From Euwallacea fornicatus (lineage: Eukaryota; Arthropoda; Insecta; Coleoptera; Curculionidae), in contig NC_089552.1 of assembly GCF_040115645.1 (NCBI RefSeq), positions 1,550,001-1,614,000 of the forward strand: a stretch of DNA of 64,000 nt, written 5' to 3'. The notes beneath the pieces were generated by a model, which made no database searches, was not told where the DNA came from, and worked only from the letters and a program-made list of their open reading frames with translations. Positions 50,179 to 62,200 of the stretch are shown one piece after another; position 1 is the first letter of the stretch, and the number at the start of each line of letters is the position of its first letter. Position numbers and translations under genes: made by a program.

Positions 50179-53100
50179 TGTTCAAATTTGTTGGTATTCT
50201 CGGAAAAAAAGGCAGATCTGAGTTTAATTGGAATTAAGATTTCTTAAAAAAGGTTGCAGGGGTGTCTTTAATTTGTGTATATAGCGCGATTGGTAATGTT
50301 TTTTAATGGTAAAATCATCAGGTTTTATGGAGAAGAATTGCTAAAAGTCTACGTTGAGCTTCACAGTAGGTGCACAAGAATAAGAACTGAGGAAAAACTA
50401 TAATGCAAAAATCCAAAAAAATAATTTGAATTAAAACCTCTATGAATGTTAGGTTAAGGTGGAAATTGTATAACTGGTGACCAACATCAGCCCTCGTTTC
50501 TAGCATTTCTCCTCTTCTTTCTAAATTATATTTTTACAGTAATACTGAAATTAATGTTTTATTTATTTGTGCTCTAATTTTATTTCTACATTATCATCAA
50601 AATTTTAATTTATAATAACGTTACTGTCGGACCTAAAATTTGATTTTAAAATTCGTTAAATGCGAAATTTTGAAAAAACCACATGTCAACTGAAAACTTA
50701 AACTACACATACGTACTTAATGGAACATGAATTATGCACCGCAATAGAGACAAAGTGGCGGCACTGAGCGTATATCTTAGCTATGACGCTATGATTGTTT
50801 ACGCAATATCAACACTGACATTTGTCAACACATTACGCAGAAATTCGTAAATTTTAGATCGAAGTTAAAGTGAAAAAATCGAATTTTCACGCGGTTTTCA
50901 ACTAGAAACTCAATTATTTTCTCTTATATAAACCCGAAACTGCAGTCTCCCATCAGAATTAATCAGCGGTCCATTGAAAACAGGTCAACATTTCGCTCAT
51001 ACTCTTACAATCAGACCAGTGTAGGTACATGCATAATAGCGAAACTCGATCATTTTTATCGCAAAAATCCGTAGGAGTCAAAAAGGAGTATTTATTATTT
51101 ATTTATTAATGTATTCTCAATTTCAATTGGTTGTAATGAAGAATGAAAAATGCACTCGAACACTTGTGTGCTGTGGCAAAACATTTTGCAAGGTGTTGGT
51201 TCTGTGTGTCGCCCCAACTGAAGACTGCTATGAAACATCAATATGAATGTAAGTGTTATCTATTAACTTTTTTCTATTTGTTTTTAAAGTATTTAAGTCC
51301 CTTTGGATTTGTTTTGTTGGGTAATTATGGGAGCCACTACTGGAGCCCATATACTAACCTGTTGTCATCTCAATTGATAGTATAAAAACTGAAGAAAACA
51401 TCCAGGTCATTAACAGTAACTACATCTAGCCAGTGTTAGGAGCTCGATAATGAAAACATTGTTTTATGTGGCATTGCTAGAGGGCTCGGTGTAAGGGGTG
51501 CTTAGTCTTAGCACTCATCAATTATCAGTGTATAGTTCCATAGCAGTTACAAATTATTTAAATCTCTGGACTCAATGTTTCAGGGAAAACTATCAAGGAG
51601 ACTTAAATTCAATTTTACAACTGCTTTACTCTTACTGTCAGGTCTTATGTCTTACTGCTAGAAAGTTATAAGTTGGCCTTAGCAGAAAGATGTTTTACAA
51701 TTCTAATAAATGAGTGTTATCCAAGGTGTTAATGAGTGTTATGTAATTAACTTGATTATTCAATATCTTTTTGAAGTTCTGTTAAATACAAGTTGGTTAT
51801 TCAAATGGTGGACAATTACTTAGTACTGAAGGGTAAACTGTAAATCTCAGAATTTGTACATTCCATTGGCACATTGTACATCTCTCAATATGCCATATTT
51901 TTCCAGTTTTTTGGGTTTTACACCACTTTTATAATATTTGGAACATTATTTCACGTTTGATGATTTTGCCTATTTTTTTCATATGTTTGTTCATCATTAA
52001 TAACTTTTCTCAAATAAAAGTCTTCAAACAATCTCTTGAGCGTTGTCGTTTTTTTGAATCGATTGCACCAATCAAAACCTTCCCGTTTTGGTTTCAATCG
52101 CAAACCCATCTCTCCTCGATCTTCTACTCCCATCGCTCCATCCAGCACGTGGGACCATCCAACGGCCTCTCTCTTCATTCAGAGTAGCCGGAAATCGCAG
52201 GACATTTAAATAAAAATCACAATGTTGCCTTTTATAAATCGTCTATATTTCAAATTTTTATACAAATTGCAAGAAAGTAACAGGGTGTACCCATTTTCTA
52301 TTGTCACTAAGTGTACTTGGAAATCTATGCATATGCTTATATCACGGCTAATTTCGATGTTTACATAGCTTTGTCAATAAGATGTAAAACCAAACACCTT
52401 GATTTTTTAATGGTAAAAGTCTGAGTCTGTCTCCAAGAAAAGTCGTCAACCAGAAAAAGCGCACTTTCCTGATCGGCCGCCCTGCGCCCTCGCTTAACCT
52501 CGCCTCCCCCATAACGCCGATACTGAATAGGAGACTTCACGAGGAGAATAATTTCCGAGAGAAATGATAGAACCTTAACTGAAGTAAAGGCTAAAAATTT
52601 ACCAATGTTAGGATTAGCTTGGTCCCAAATTCAAAATTGAGAACTTCCCTTTCGAGGGCCCTGTTGATCTAGTGGCTTATAAATTGAGTTTCGAATTGAA
52701 AATAGTTCATTTTAGTTGTAAAAGCTGAATCAGTCGTTTCCAAACTAAGGGCAGTTATGCCTCCGTTTTCTTATCCCAGGCCCATAAATCTCTGTCTGCT
52801 CCCCAAAATAGAGCTAGCGCCTGCGCCACGTGCCGAAAGGGCATAATATTTAAAAGTATTTTAGGCGCTACAAGGATGCCAAATCGTCCTGTTTATCTCT
52901 ATATTCGTAAACATAAAATTCAACCAAAGGGTTTACCAGGAACGTTGTAGGTACAAACATTTCAGTGGGTAACTAGTTCGTGACCGCTCCAAAAGGGCCC
53001 GAATTTTAGTCTCTGAAAAGGTCTCTTTTGGAAGTAAATTTGTTCATTAGAGGACAATAGGCAACACTGCATAGGTACCCGCGGATAGACCATTGAAAAA

Positions 53101-53506
53101 CATCGATGCAGTCCGCGTCTAAAACACGTACGGGTTATGCCGGGTACGCTATTCGAATGCCCCAACACGCGACAAAAATAGGCCTTTAAAGCCGAATAAC
53201 TCTTTTCCAGCGATTAAAACTCCGGTTTCCGACTTCCCACTTTGGAGACTTCGTCCTGGGGTATCGATTTCAAGCGGGGCGCAATCTGGGAGCCCCGTTG
53301 TCGCACAGGCCAAAGGGCGCCCTTTAAGGGCTCGCGCTAGTCGCGGTGTGTGCGGTGAAGTTCTTTGTTCGGAGCTTTTCCTTTGGGGTGGATTTTATTC
53401 ACGTTTAATCAGGTATTACGAGTGCTGCATATATTTTTTTTTATAGAAAAAAAATTGTTCTTGTGTTTGAGGCGGATTGTTCAGTATTTTTTTTTCCCAT
53501 TTTTAC
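50179..53506. other. Intergenic region, mRpL18 to hairpin
   Basis: The mRpL18 promoter is at the left edge. ORFs at 51143-51385 and 51951-52178 have no recognised features. A CAGGGTG motif is at 52281-52287. GC content rises around 53220-53350. No gene supported. Confidence 0.5.
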
Positions 53507-53611
53507 GCATAACGCCTCGCAGAACAATAGGGAACTGCACATTGTTCTCAGGTAAAGCTGACTGAGAATAATTATGCAGTTCCACCCCTTACTGGAGGTG
53601 CGGCGTTATGC
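53507..53611 (+). ncRNA. Candidate microRNA-like hairpin
   Basis: The core stem pairs 53531-53539 (GGAACTGCA) with 53575-53583. A 1x2 internal loop follows, then 53541-53551 (ATTGTTCTCAG) pairs with 53562-53572 (CTGAGAATAAT), including one G-U, closing a 10-nt loop. About 20 bp of stem and the small loop are what a pre-miRNA needs. A second perfect 10-bp stem lies outside: GCATAACGCC (53507-53516) pairs with GGCGTTATGC (53602-53611), across an asymmetric unpaired zone of 14 and 18 nt. I do not recognise the arms as a known insect miRNA. A short foldback transposon is the main alternative; no target-site duplication is obvious. Strand is unproven. Confidence 0.45.
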
Positions 53612-55225
53612 CCCCTCCCCCCCCTCCCAAAAAAAAAGAATTTTTTAGTTTCTTTTTCGGTCAGGTACCTAAGCCGAAGGAAATCCGTGTCACAATTAGG
53701 GGTGTCTGATGGCTAGGATTTTGACTACTCTGCGACTAGAGGCGTGCAGGGAATATCAATTGAGCAAAAAAATCTCACTGGGGCACTCGGTTACCCCCAC
53801 GAGGAGTAGCACAAACGCTCGAAATTCTTCTCTAATTTCGAATGATTTTTGCGAACTAACCTGAACCAATTTCGATTGAGTTTTGTTTGATCAGACTTCT
53901 ATGTTTAGACGTTTTTGCCTCCGCATTCTTCGTCATCACCACGAAAAAACATTCACTTGTTCCTTCGCGGTCAGAGCGTATCTCGGGCGAAATAATGACC
54001 GGAACCATTGATGTGCAAAACGGAATAGATTGCGCCATTTCGCCGACTGCTTCATTGGATTTTTAGGTCATAATCATCGTGATATAATGAAGTGGTTATC
54101 GTTGCTAATGACCGCGATTGCAACGCGCATCACGGGACCTTTTGTACCCATTTTCCGTTTGGACCAGAGGAGTTAATTAATGGACCTTCGCAACGTTTTC
54201 ATCATCATCGTCTTCATTATTGGAAACAGGAAGAGCATCGCGGCACGAGGTTCACGTGACCGTGCCATTCCTGCACGCGGTTCCGTTGCATCATCGATCC
54301 AATCGATCTCCGCTAATACATCAATCGGTTCCGTTAACTCCCGAGAAAGAACGGGAGGGAAAAATTGACCACCGGTTGAGTGACCAGTAGTAGGCACGAA
54401 ACTCCTCGTTAGCACGTTCAGCGTTAAAAAGAAATTCTCTTACCGGGATTTTTTCTTTTAAGCATTACGTCAAAGGTAAAACAATACCTGCATCAGTATT
54501 TTGCGCATTATGCCAGAGGTCTGAAATATCACACCGTGAAAAATCTGTTTCATTAGACAAGCACAGTCATGCAGGAACTCAGGTGGATTGTTTCGAATCG
54601 GTGTAACCGCAGGTTTAGGGTTTCTTCTATGGGTTTCTGTAACAATCAAAGTAGGGCGCATTTTTGAAGCGAACACCAATTAATCCTCGTGTTTACCGAA
54701 CTAGTGACTTTACAGTCTCGATTGTGAAGTGGGCAGAACGTGAATATTAATATTGATCCTTTTGACGGTTACTCTCTCACCGGCGTTATGTATTGTTAAA
54801 TTGCAATTCATTATCTTCCTCCGGATCTCATTTTCATTTCGTGTAATGGCTCACGCTACCGCTTTAGAAAAAAATTGGTAAACAACCTTTTTGTAAATGA
54901 TATCAACTGAAATACCCACCAGATGGAAACCGCATTTAACACAATACCACCGACACTGTTTTTTACGTGATTTGCATAAATGCCATTCCGTAATGGGGCC
55001 GTTTTTGTGTTATTGTCGGTGGTAGAGTCGGTTAATTGAAGATTGAAGAGCGAGATTTAATTACGATTCGAACGCTTTGGAATCTAGTTGAGACTTTTCT
55101 GAGCCTGCTCAGGATCGCAAATTTTTTTTAAATCCGCCACTTTCGCGCGCTCGTTTCCGCACTGTCACCTCCAAACGCGTCACTTCCTCACCCCCAAAAG
55201 TACTGCCGATTTGTTGTATAAACTA
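53612..55225. other. Intergenic region, hairpin to Tc1 relic
   Basis: Starts with a C-rich then A9 low-complexity tract (53611-53640). Several ORFs of 60-80 codons are present (53856-54038, 54173-54415) without recognised domains. No gene supported. Confidence 0.5.
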
Positions 55226-55888
55226 CACTGCTCATAAGAATCTGACGACCAGGCACACTTGCGGCTATCATCTTTGTATGTATGATGACATTCATTCAGA
55301 AGCAATTTACATAAATTTTCTTCGGGTACCTCGCGTCATCGAAGCGCCCTATCTGTGCCGTCTTACGGTGAAAGTTGCCACTGCTCTCTGAGGACTTTTT
55401 AAAGTGCCGAATTGCCATAAACACACGCCACGAGCGGATTCAGGTGCCTTTGCAGCGTGTCCCAGGCGTGGTCTATGGGCCTCAAATCGGGTGATTGTGG
55501 TGTCCAATTCATAAGAGTTACGTCGTTCTCCCTGAACCGATGCGCAGTAGCCGGGCTAATGTGTGGACGAGCATTGTTTTGCATATAGAGGAGTTCTGCG
55601 CCAGAAACACATGAAAGAGGAAGGACGACAGGTTCGGGCACGTGGTCTTGGTAGCGTACTTGGTTCGGCATTTGTGGCAAGTAAACTAGCTCGTTTCGAT
55701 GATGCAACACGATGCCGCCCCATATTGTCATGGGACCTCCTCCATAATTATGGACTTCCTGAGTATGTTTCTTTCGTTCTACACGTCTCGTTTCACTAAA
55801 GCTCATCAGCAGATAACGTTTTGGCCCATTCTTCAATATAAGGATTTGTCAAGAGTTGTTCTTGATCTCTAGATTAATTTGAGCAGTT
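55226..55888 (-). mobile_element. Internally deleted Tc1-like transposon
   Basis: The left terminus CACTGCTCATAAGAATCT (55226-55243) and the right terminus, AACTGCTCAAATTAATCT on the minus strand (55888 leftwards), agree at about 14 of 18 positions. TA flanks both ends (55224-55225 and 55889-55890), as in Tc1/mariner insertions. At 663 bp it is roughly half the length of a full Tc1 element. It keeps the middle and C-terminal part of the transposase on the minus strand. Confidence 0.75.
55399..55836 (-). pseudogene. Tc1-like transposase fragment (DDE domain)
   Basis: A 145-codon open frame with the DDE_3 pattern: GGGPMTIWGGI, then YMQNNARPHISPATAHRF and WTPQSPDLRPIDHAWDTLQRH. The second catalytic Asp of the usual QDNARPH motif is Asn here, and the first (FSDES-type) motif is disrupted to FSETRR. 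The N-terminal DNA-binding region is missing. It is therefore catalytically dead despite lacking stops over 145 codons. Confidence 0.8.
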
Positions 55889-58800
55889 TATAGTCAAAAG
55901 GCGCCTCGTTGTCGAAATACAGGGTGTCAACAATTTAGATTTTTTAGCTTAAAATTTGGTGCGTCTTCAAATTCTATCTGATTTCCTACTACACTCAACT
56001 GTCGTGAAAATGCTCAGAATGGAACTTTCCCGAGGGCAAAGCTCCCTTTTACTACCCGGATCTTTTTCGTTAGACAACACTGACTATCTCTTTTGCGGAG
56101 GTTGAATCCAGTCTTGATTTTAGAAGGTTTTCCGGCTTTCGCAACGTATCCCTACCTCCCACGCAGGATCGCACATGATTTTCCCGTAAGGAATCTCATG
56201 CGTCTCTCCCCATTTTAATTTCCAGACATGCCTAGTGAACCATCGAAAAATTAGGCGATTTCTCCGACTCCATTAGATTATGAAGCCGATTTTTTCCGTA
56301 AATTATCAACTATCTGGAAATCGACATGGGAGCGCACATGGGACATACCCGCGGCATAGAAAAAGTGGTACTATTTTTGGGTGTGCGCCCGTTTGGCGAT
56401 GGTAGAAAGTTAGGGGCATTTCTGCCCCAGAGAGGCGCGACCTCGAATCTTCCGAGAGAAGAAGGTCTCCTATTAGAGCGGCAAGCTGAACCAAAAACTT
56501 CGTTGCTGATGGTAGTTAATTACCTGTTTCAAATGTTGTATCTAATAAAATGTGACATGCTCAACAGTAACCAGAACCACATGCGGAAGGAAAGCGGCTC
56601 CTAAGCTCATCGGGGTTTTTTAGAAAAAGTTGCTGCGTTTACATCGCTATATGAGCGCCCGCTTAAAAACTGTTTCAGAAGTTCGCATTGGTTTTGCATG
56701 CAGTTCACAGAAAAGTGCAAGACGTGTCTAGTCTTTCCTGGTTTAATGTTCTAGACGGTTAAACCAGACATACCGAGACTTTAATATTCGACGAAATAGA
56801 ACAATAGCAATAATAATAACCATTATCTATTTTTAATCGCTCTTAATTAGCGAATTGTGTTCGGTGATTCTTTTAGCGTTCTAGATTTTGTAATTCATAG
56901 TTGTTCTCTTGACTTTTAAGTGACTCGTGCATCTCATTTATCTTGGTTCTTTCGGGTGGCAGTGACGCATTTGGTAACCAAATCGGTGGGTTTTACCTAT
57001 AGAAAAATCACGTTATAAATTATGCATCTTCCAGGACCGTCATTTTTTAAAGTCGAGCTCGACTCTCTTCATTTAGTCGGTACATAGGAATGTCTAATTT
57101 CCAAGAAAATCATCTAATACTACTGGATTAGTGATGCAAATTGGATTTTTTTTTCGTTACGGCTTTACCCATTTAACACGAATCCTTATTAGGTTTAAAA
57201 AGCCACTTTAATAAATTAGATTAGGCATAGAGGCGCGAGAGTTCCACTATCGTAGGCTGTGGTAAGTATCTATATCTTGGATTGCTTTTATTAAATGGCT
57301 ATTTGGCATGCAAATAGGCTGAATAGCTGTAATAGCTGTAACGCCGACTATTAGTTCCGTATCACATTCAATCAGAAATAAGATTCGGAGCAAAGTATGT
57401 GACAGATTTATACATTAACATGGAGGGATTCGCCACCGCTTCATCTGCCTTGAATATTAAGTCGGCGATCCTTTTTGGATCGTACCGGTTATGCATAAGA
57501 ACTAAATTGGGAGGTTTTTGTTACCACCGAGGTGCCCATTAAACCCAACGGTTTTCAATGGGTTAAGGTTATCAGTGCCAAACGTGTTAGAAATTAACGG
57601 GATTTGCATGTTCCGAAGTTAATTCGAAGTCCGATAAAATTCCAGCACTAAGTACCTCATTCGACTTACGGACTTTAAGGTGTGCTGTTGCAATGTATGC
57701 TGTACTCACATAGTTGCTTTAATGGCTAATAATGGAAAAAAAAACGTTTTCATTGCTCATTTGCTTGCTTAATTGATCATATTTACTTCGAGAAGTAACA
57801 GTTCTCATAGCTAAGAAACGCTCTGCTAGTGCATCTAATGTAGCTGGCATTAGCTTTGTAATTGTTGTGAATATGGGTGCTCCGCGCCTCGATAACTATC
57901 TCGGTGAAATTTAATTATTGAGGAACTATTCCCGCTCCACGGCTAATAGCGGAAAATTCAATTTTTCCCAACTATATAAGGAGAGAGAATCGGTTAACGG
58001 GACCACCATTCTAATATTCATATGGCAGTATTTTTTTTCAACAATCTTATTTGAACGTTACGTAGCACTTTGGCCGTTTGGCAGATACGCTGATGCCTAA
58101 TGGGAAATTAAATGGATTTATCCTATGAAGAATCTTAATGTATGAGTCTGCTAATTAAAGACGTTAAACAGGACAATCGAGACTAAATTGCGTTGTCGAT
58201 GGCATTTAGCGCTTGCACGTATGCCAAATGGTATCGACTTTTCACTCATAGAATTTGCGCCTTTGTGATGTGTTGGGCAAATGAGAATTTGTGAATTGGT
58301 GAAAATTGTGCAACTTCACAGATTCTTGAACCTCACAGATTTTTACCTATGTGTTAACTTGGAACTTTGTAGGGGCGATCTTTCATTTCGAGGTCTCAAG
58401 AACGGCAAAAAATCGGGAAATGGTTGGTATCTGGTTGTTATTATTTATTATTCACTGCATTAACAATCTTTTTATCGGTTGCACATCCATTACCTGAAAT
58501 TCCACACCACTATATTCTTTTTGTGTTAAATAGTTATAAAACAGTTTAGAAGCAACTCTGAGGCCTTTATTAATTTTGCTAATTTTGATATGCCATGTGA
58601 ACTTGTTATTCTTGCAATAAATTAATGTTAATTAAGATTAATTAAGTAAGGCACTGATGACGTTGCTTAATGTTTTTCATGCTTGGAAAGAGTCCCTTCA
58701 CCATTGTGCCAAGAAATCATTCTTTCAGTTCTAAAGACTTAATTTAGTACTTCTAGTACTAGTTTTAATAGACACCATTTTGGGTAGGACGTATGGTTCT

Positions 58801-59373
58801 CGCCTTGTTTCCAAATCGAGATAATAATGACACGTATATGGCTCACTATTTACCTAACGAGCTATTAAACATGGGTCCATCAAAGTGAACGTTAAAATGA
58901 CGTTATGAACAAAACGCGTTATAAGTTTATTGAAATTTTGTATAAAATGAGCGATTATTATTCCTCTAATGACCGCTAAGCTCCATTTTAGCCGTTTTAC
59001 ACAAATTTCACATTTTCCCGATTATCATTAATATGAATAAATTAGTGGCATTTAAGTGTAAAATGATACTTTCCCCGAAATACATTCGGGATGAGAGCAT
59101 TACCTGTATAATTAATTGAAAACAAGCTAAACCTGTGTATAAACCTTGCAATAGTTTCTTGGCTCCTATTAATATATACATTCTTTGATAAGATAAAGCT
59201 GATTAACGTGCTAATAAATATTTGAGTCTAACTTGTGACTCTAATTCCTTTAGGCAGCTGCTTTGCTTTCACGCATGAAATGCGTCGGTCCCGAGCACAT
59301 ATTAATTGTTAAAGTGAAGTGTTTGAAGAGTATCGAGGGAGGCCTATAGTTAAGTTGTTGGTAAATACTAGAA
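55889..59373. other. Intergenic region
   Basis: AT-rich sequence with no recognised gene. A TACAGGGTG motif sits at 55918-55926, 28 bp beyond the Tc1 relic. ORFs of 60-92 codons (56326-56604, 57918-58100, 58281-58463) look random. The right end should contain the promoter or untranslated exons of the gene starting at 59374. Confidence 0.5.
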
Positions 59374-60885
59374 ATGGGCTTCTTTGACGAATTGTTATTG
59401 AAAAATAAGGTGCGGTCCCTTGTGTTAAATTAGTATTATTTTATTAAAAAACGTTAATGCTGTTTGGATTAATAAACATCTATGTATTGTTAAATCTAGT
59501 ATTTAAGTTTGAGTTGGTGACACAGCAAAGCGAAATGAATCAACAACTAATGTAAACAAATAATGTATTTGTTGCAGAAGGAAAAAAGCGCAAAACCTGA
59601 TCGCACCAGAAGACCACTGCCCAATGCCAACAGGTGAATAACGTGTATTTTAATGTAGTACTATTAAGTCAACGTATGCAAACAAGAAATGATTACATTG
59701 ATTTTTACGTGTTTCCCGATGATTTGGCGAGTGCATGTTTCTTGATGATTTGGTGAATGAATATTTCTTGATGATTTGGTGAATGCATGTTTCTTGATGA
59801 TTTGGTGAATGCCCTATTCGGTGTTATAGTTATTTGATCGCGTACCATATACATGAAAGCGGTATACCAAGAAAATATGTTGTCTCGCCTAATTTAATCG
59901 AAACTATAAAAGTGGATCCATTCAAGTACGTTAGACTAGCACGATGCTTTGTCTCTGCCTTCAGCAAAATATCCCACAAATGGACAAGTACCTATATCAT
60001 TCCAAATCATTGAGTTGTATGCTAACATTAGAATATCTTAGAAATAACTAGAGTGTGGCTGTCTAGTGCTTTAGTAATGCAGCACTAAGTTTTGTTCTTA
60101 ATAGCGGTGGTTTCTCCATGTCCGTTCCCCAACATCGGATCGCATCTCTAAACACACAAATTATTGACAAATCCGCAACAACAATAACGGATAATTAACA
60201 TTCATTTATCACCTCTGGCAGTAAATTTATTAGTCTTTCGGCTTTTACGTCGCCTTCTATGTAGGAGGACCTATTCGCTTTACCATTTTGGGCGCGATAT
60301 GTAAATTCGCACTTATCACCCGTTTCATTAAGACTCTGCAACATCGCGATCCGTGTGGGCGTCGAACAATAGTAGGTCGGAGAATACTGTGAGGCTAATG
60401 AAGTTAATGAATCTGTGCGAGCCTATAAAGATTATAAAAAAAAAAAAACTCTAACGTTAGCGAATGAATTTACAATTCTCCGCGCTAATAGGAAAATACC
60501 TTTAGTTCTAACGTTTAAGTTTTTATTCAGTGGTAGGTTGCGGCCTCCATCCCAACCGCCACCCCCTCGACACCCCAATGGCCGTCCCTCACCGGTCTCC
60601 CCAACTACACTTTTTGGCTCGTTGAGGCGCTTCAAAGCAGGCGCAGTCACTTCGACCCCTAAAAATCCCTCCACTTTCTACAGTGATTTGAACAGAAATA
60701 GCCCCGCTAATCAGATATCGCGAAGGGTTGACAACAACGCTAATTTCACCCATGAGAGGGATGATCCGAGAAGCGGCAGGGGCAAGGAAAATGTAGGGAA
60801 CAATAAGGATATTTTTAGGGTCGGGAGAACGAATATTTCAAAGGAGAAGGTTAGTGCCAAGTTTATTGGTGTGTGTGAGGCTTAA
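59374..60885 (+). CDS. Unrecognised proline-rich protein, probably 5' part of a larger gene
   Basis: Three exons fit in phase: 59374-59409 (MGFFDELLLKNK, donor AAG|gtgcgg), 59578-59633 (KEKSAKPDRTRRPLPNAN plus two bases) and 60531 onward (GRLRPPSQPPPPRHPNGRPS). If exon 3 runs to its own stop at 60885 the protein is 148 residues. A good phase-0 donor after KEK at 60849 (AAG|gttagt) makes continuation beyond the window more likely. Visible motifs are PxxP stretches (RPPSQPPPP) of SH3-ligand type, SP/TP sites, and KEN at residues 116-118 in a polar, disordered context. I do not recognise the family. Agreement of the splice phases across three exons is the main evidence that it is real. Confidence 0.5.
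59711..59814 (+). repeat. 26-bp tandem repeat, four copies
   Basis: Four consecutive 26-bp units of the form TTTCTTGATGATTTGGTGAA plus six bases. The first copy is the most diverged (CCCGATGATTTGGCGAGTG). The array lies in the intron between exons 2 and 3 of the 59374 gene model. Confidence 0.85.
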
Positions 60886-61860
60886 GGCGAATGTGTGTTT
60901 TGGGTCTTAATCTGTTTAATCCATTAAAGTTTAATTAAGGCCTAAATCACTATCATTGAGTTAACAATAACAATTACTGATAAAAGATGGAAACCGTTTT
61001 GGAGGCTATTAATTATTGCGACTGTTTAGATAAACATTAAAACAGTTCCCTTTGTGTGTACGTCTTTGAGCTGTTCGAGTGTGAACGAGAAATGGTCCTT
61101 CTGTCTTTTGTATCTAAACCATTCTCATCAATTTGATACTTAACATTTGCCACCTATAAATGTAGACTAAAACGTCCACTTTGCTACGAGTCCCATCCAA
61201 AACGCTCGGCCAGAACCCAACCAAACCAAAGAGGCCTATTACCGTTGCCGTTCCCAACCACGTTTTCCTGAGAAGGTAAGTAGCAGCTGCATATAATAGC
61301 AAGTTTCGATGGGGGTGCTCACTGAGGTGCAGTGAAAACACGGATAGTGTGAATGTGGGGTGAAGTTTTTTTAAGCGAGCACTCTGTATATACATATGTG
61401 CGCAGCAAGTCGCACCGTCACTCGGTACTCTGTAGGATTGCGCTCGTTTTGTATCATATTGGATGCCAGTTAACTTCGAGATTCGAGAGGTTTTTTCGGC
61501 CAATCGGGGATTGGACGAGATATGCGCTGAAATAGGCGGCGTTGCCGTTGCGCTTGAAATTTCCAATGTTTAGACACAAAAATTTTGCTTTATAACTTAA
61601 GATAACCACTGTGTTCTTTTCTGCAAAGAAAAATGAAGATGTCCATCATGGACTTGGTTAAATGTGCGTGGTTGCACATTCAAAATGGCTATTTTGGCAC
61701 CAACTGACCGTCAGTATTCTCGCGGCTAAGAAGTGAAACCAAACGCAGGTTTGTTTGTGTCATCTATCATCGACTTTTTCCCTTTAATCAAGTCTGTAGC
61801 TATTGCTGTGCGCTTACCGTTTACGAGATCCTGATGGCGCTCACTCCTATCTTGGACAAA
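60886..61860. other. Downstream intron or intergenic DNA
   Basis: No exon recognised. If the 59374 gene continues, this is intronic. The minus-strand ORF 61114-61566 (150 codons) has no recognised domain. Confidence 0.4.
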
Positions 61861-62200
61861 CGTAATTTTGACGAACATGCTCAACAAAATCCTGAAGGAA
61901 GGGCGAAGGCTCCAAGCATGAACGTGGGCGTAGGTTTACAGTGATGCGATGATGTTTCAAGATGATTTTGTCCATTCCGCGTCTACCGACGATCCAGTCT
62001 ATCTGGTACCCACGTCGAAGCGGCCATTCTTGTGGTACTCCTCAGTTAATGACGTTTTCCTGTGAGCAATCGCTCGTTATTCGTTCAAAAATAATTTCGC
62101 ATTGTTTTTGGACGAGATCGAAATTTCCAGTGGCTCAGAGTTGTCGAAAGCTTTGTAGTACTCAATGAAAACCTCAAAGCGAAGCAGAAACGGCAGGGGT
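61861..62200 (-). pseudogene. Possible non-LTR retrotransposon reverse transcriptase relic
   Basis: On the minus strand, 62179 down to about 62140 reads FEVFIEYYKAFDN, resembling the RT motif F(I/V)DYxKAFD of LINE elements, with the first Asp changed to Glu. Further on, in another frame, DWIVGRRGMDKII (about 62007-61969) looks protein-like. The frame is broken repeatedly. The call rests mainly on one short motif and could be wrong. Confidence 0.35.
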
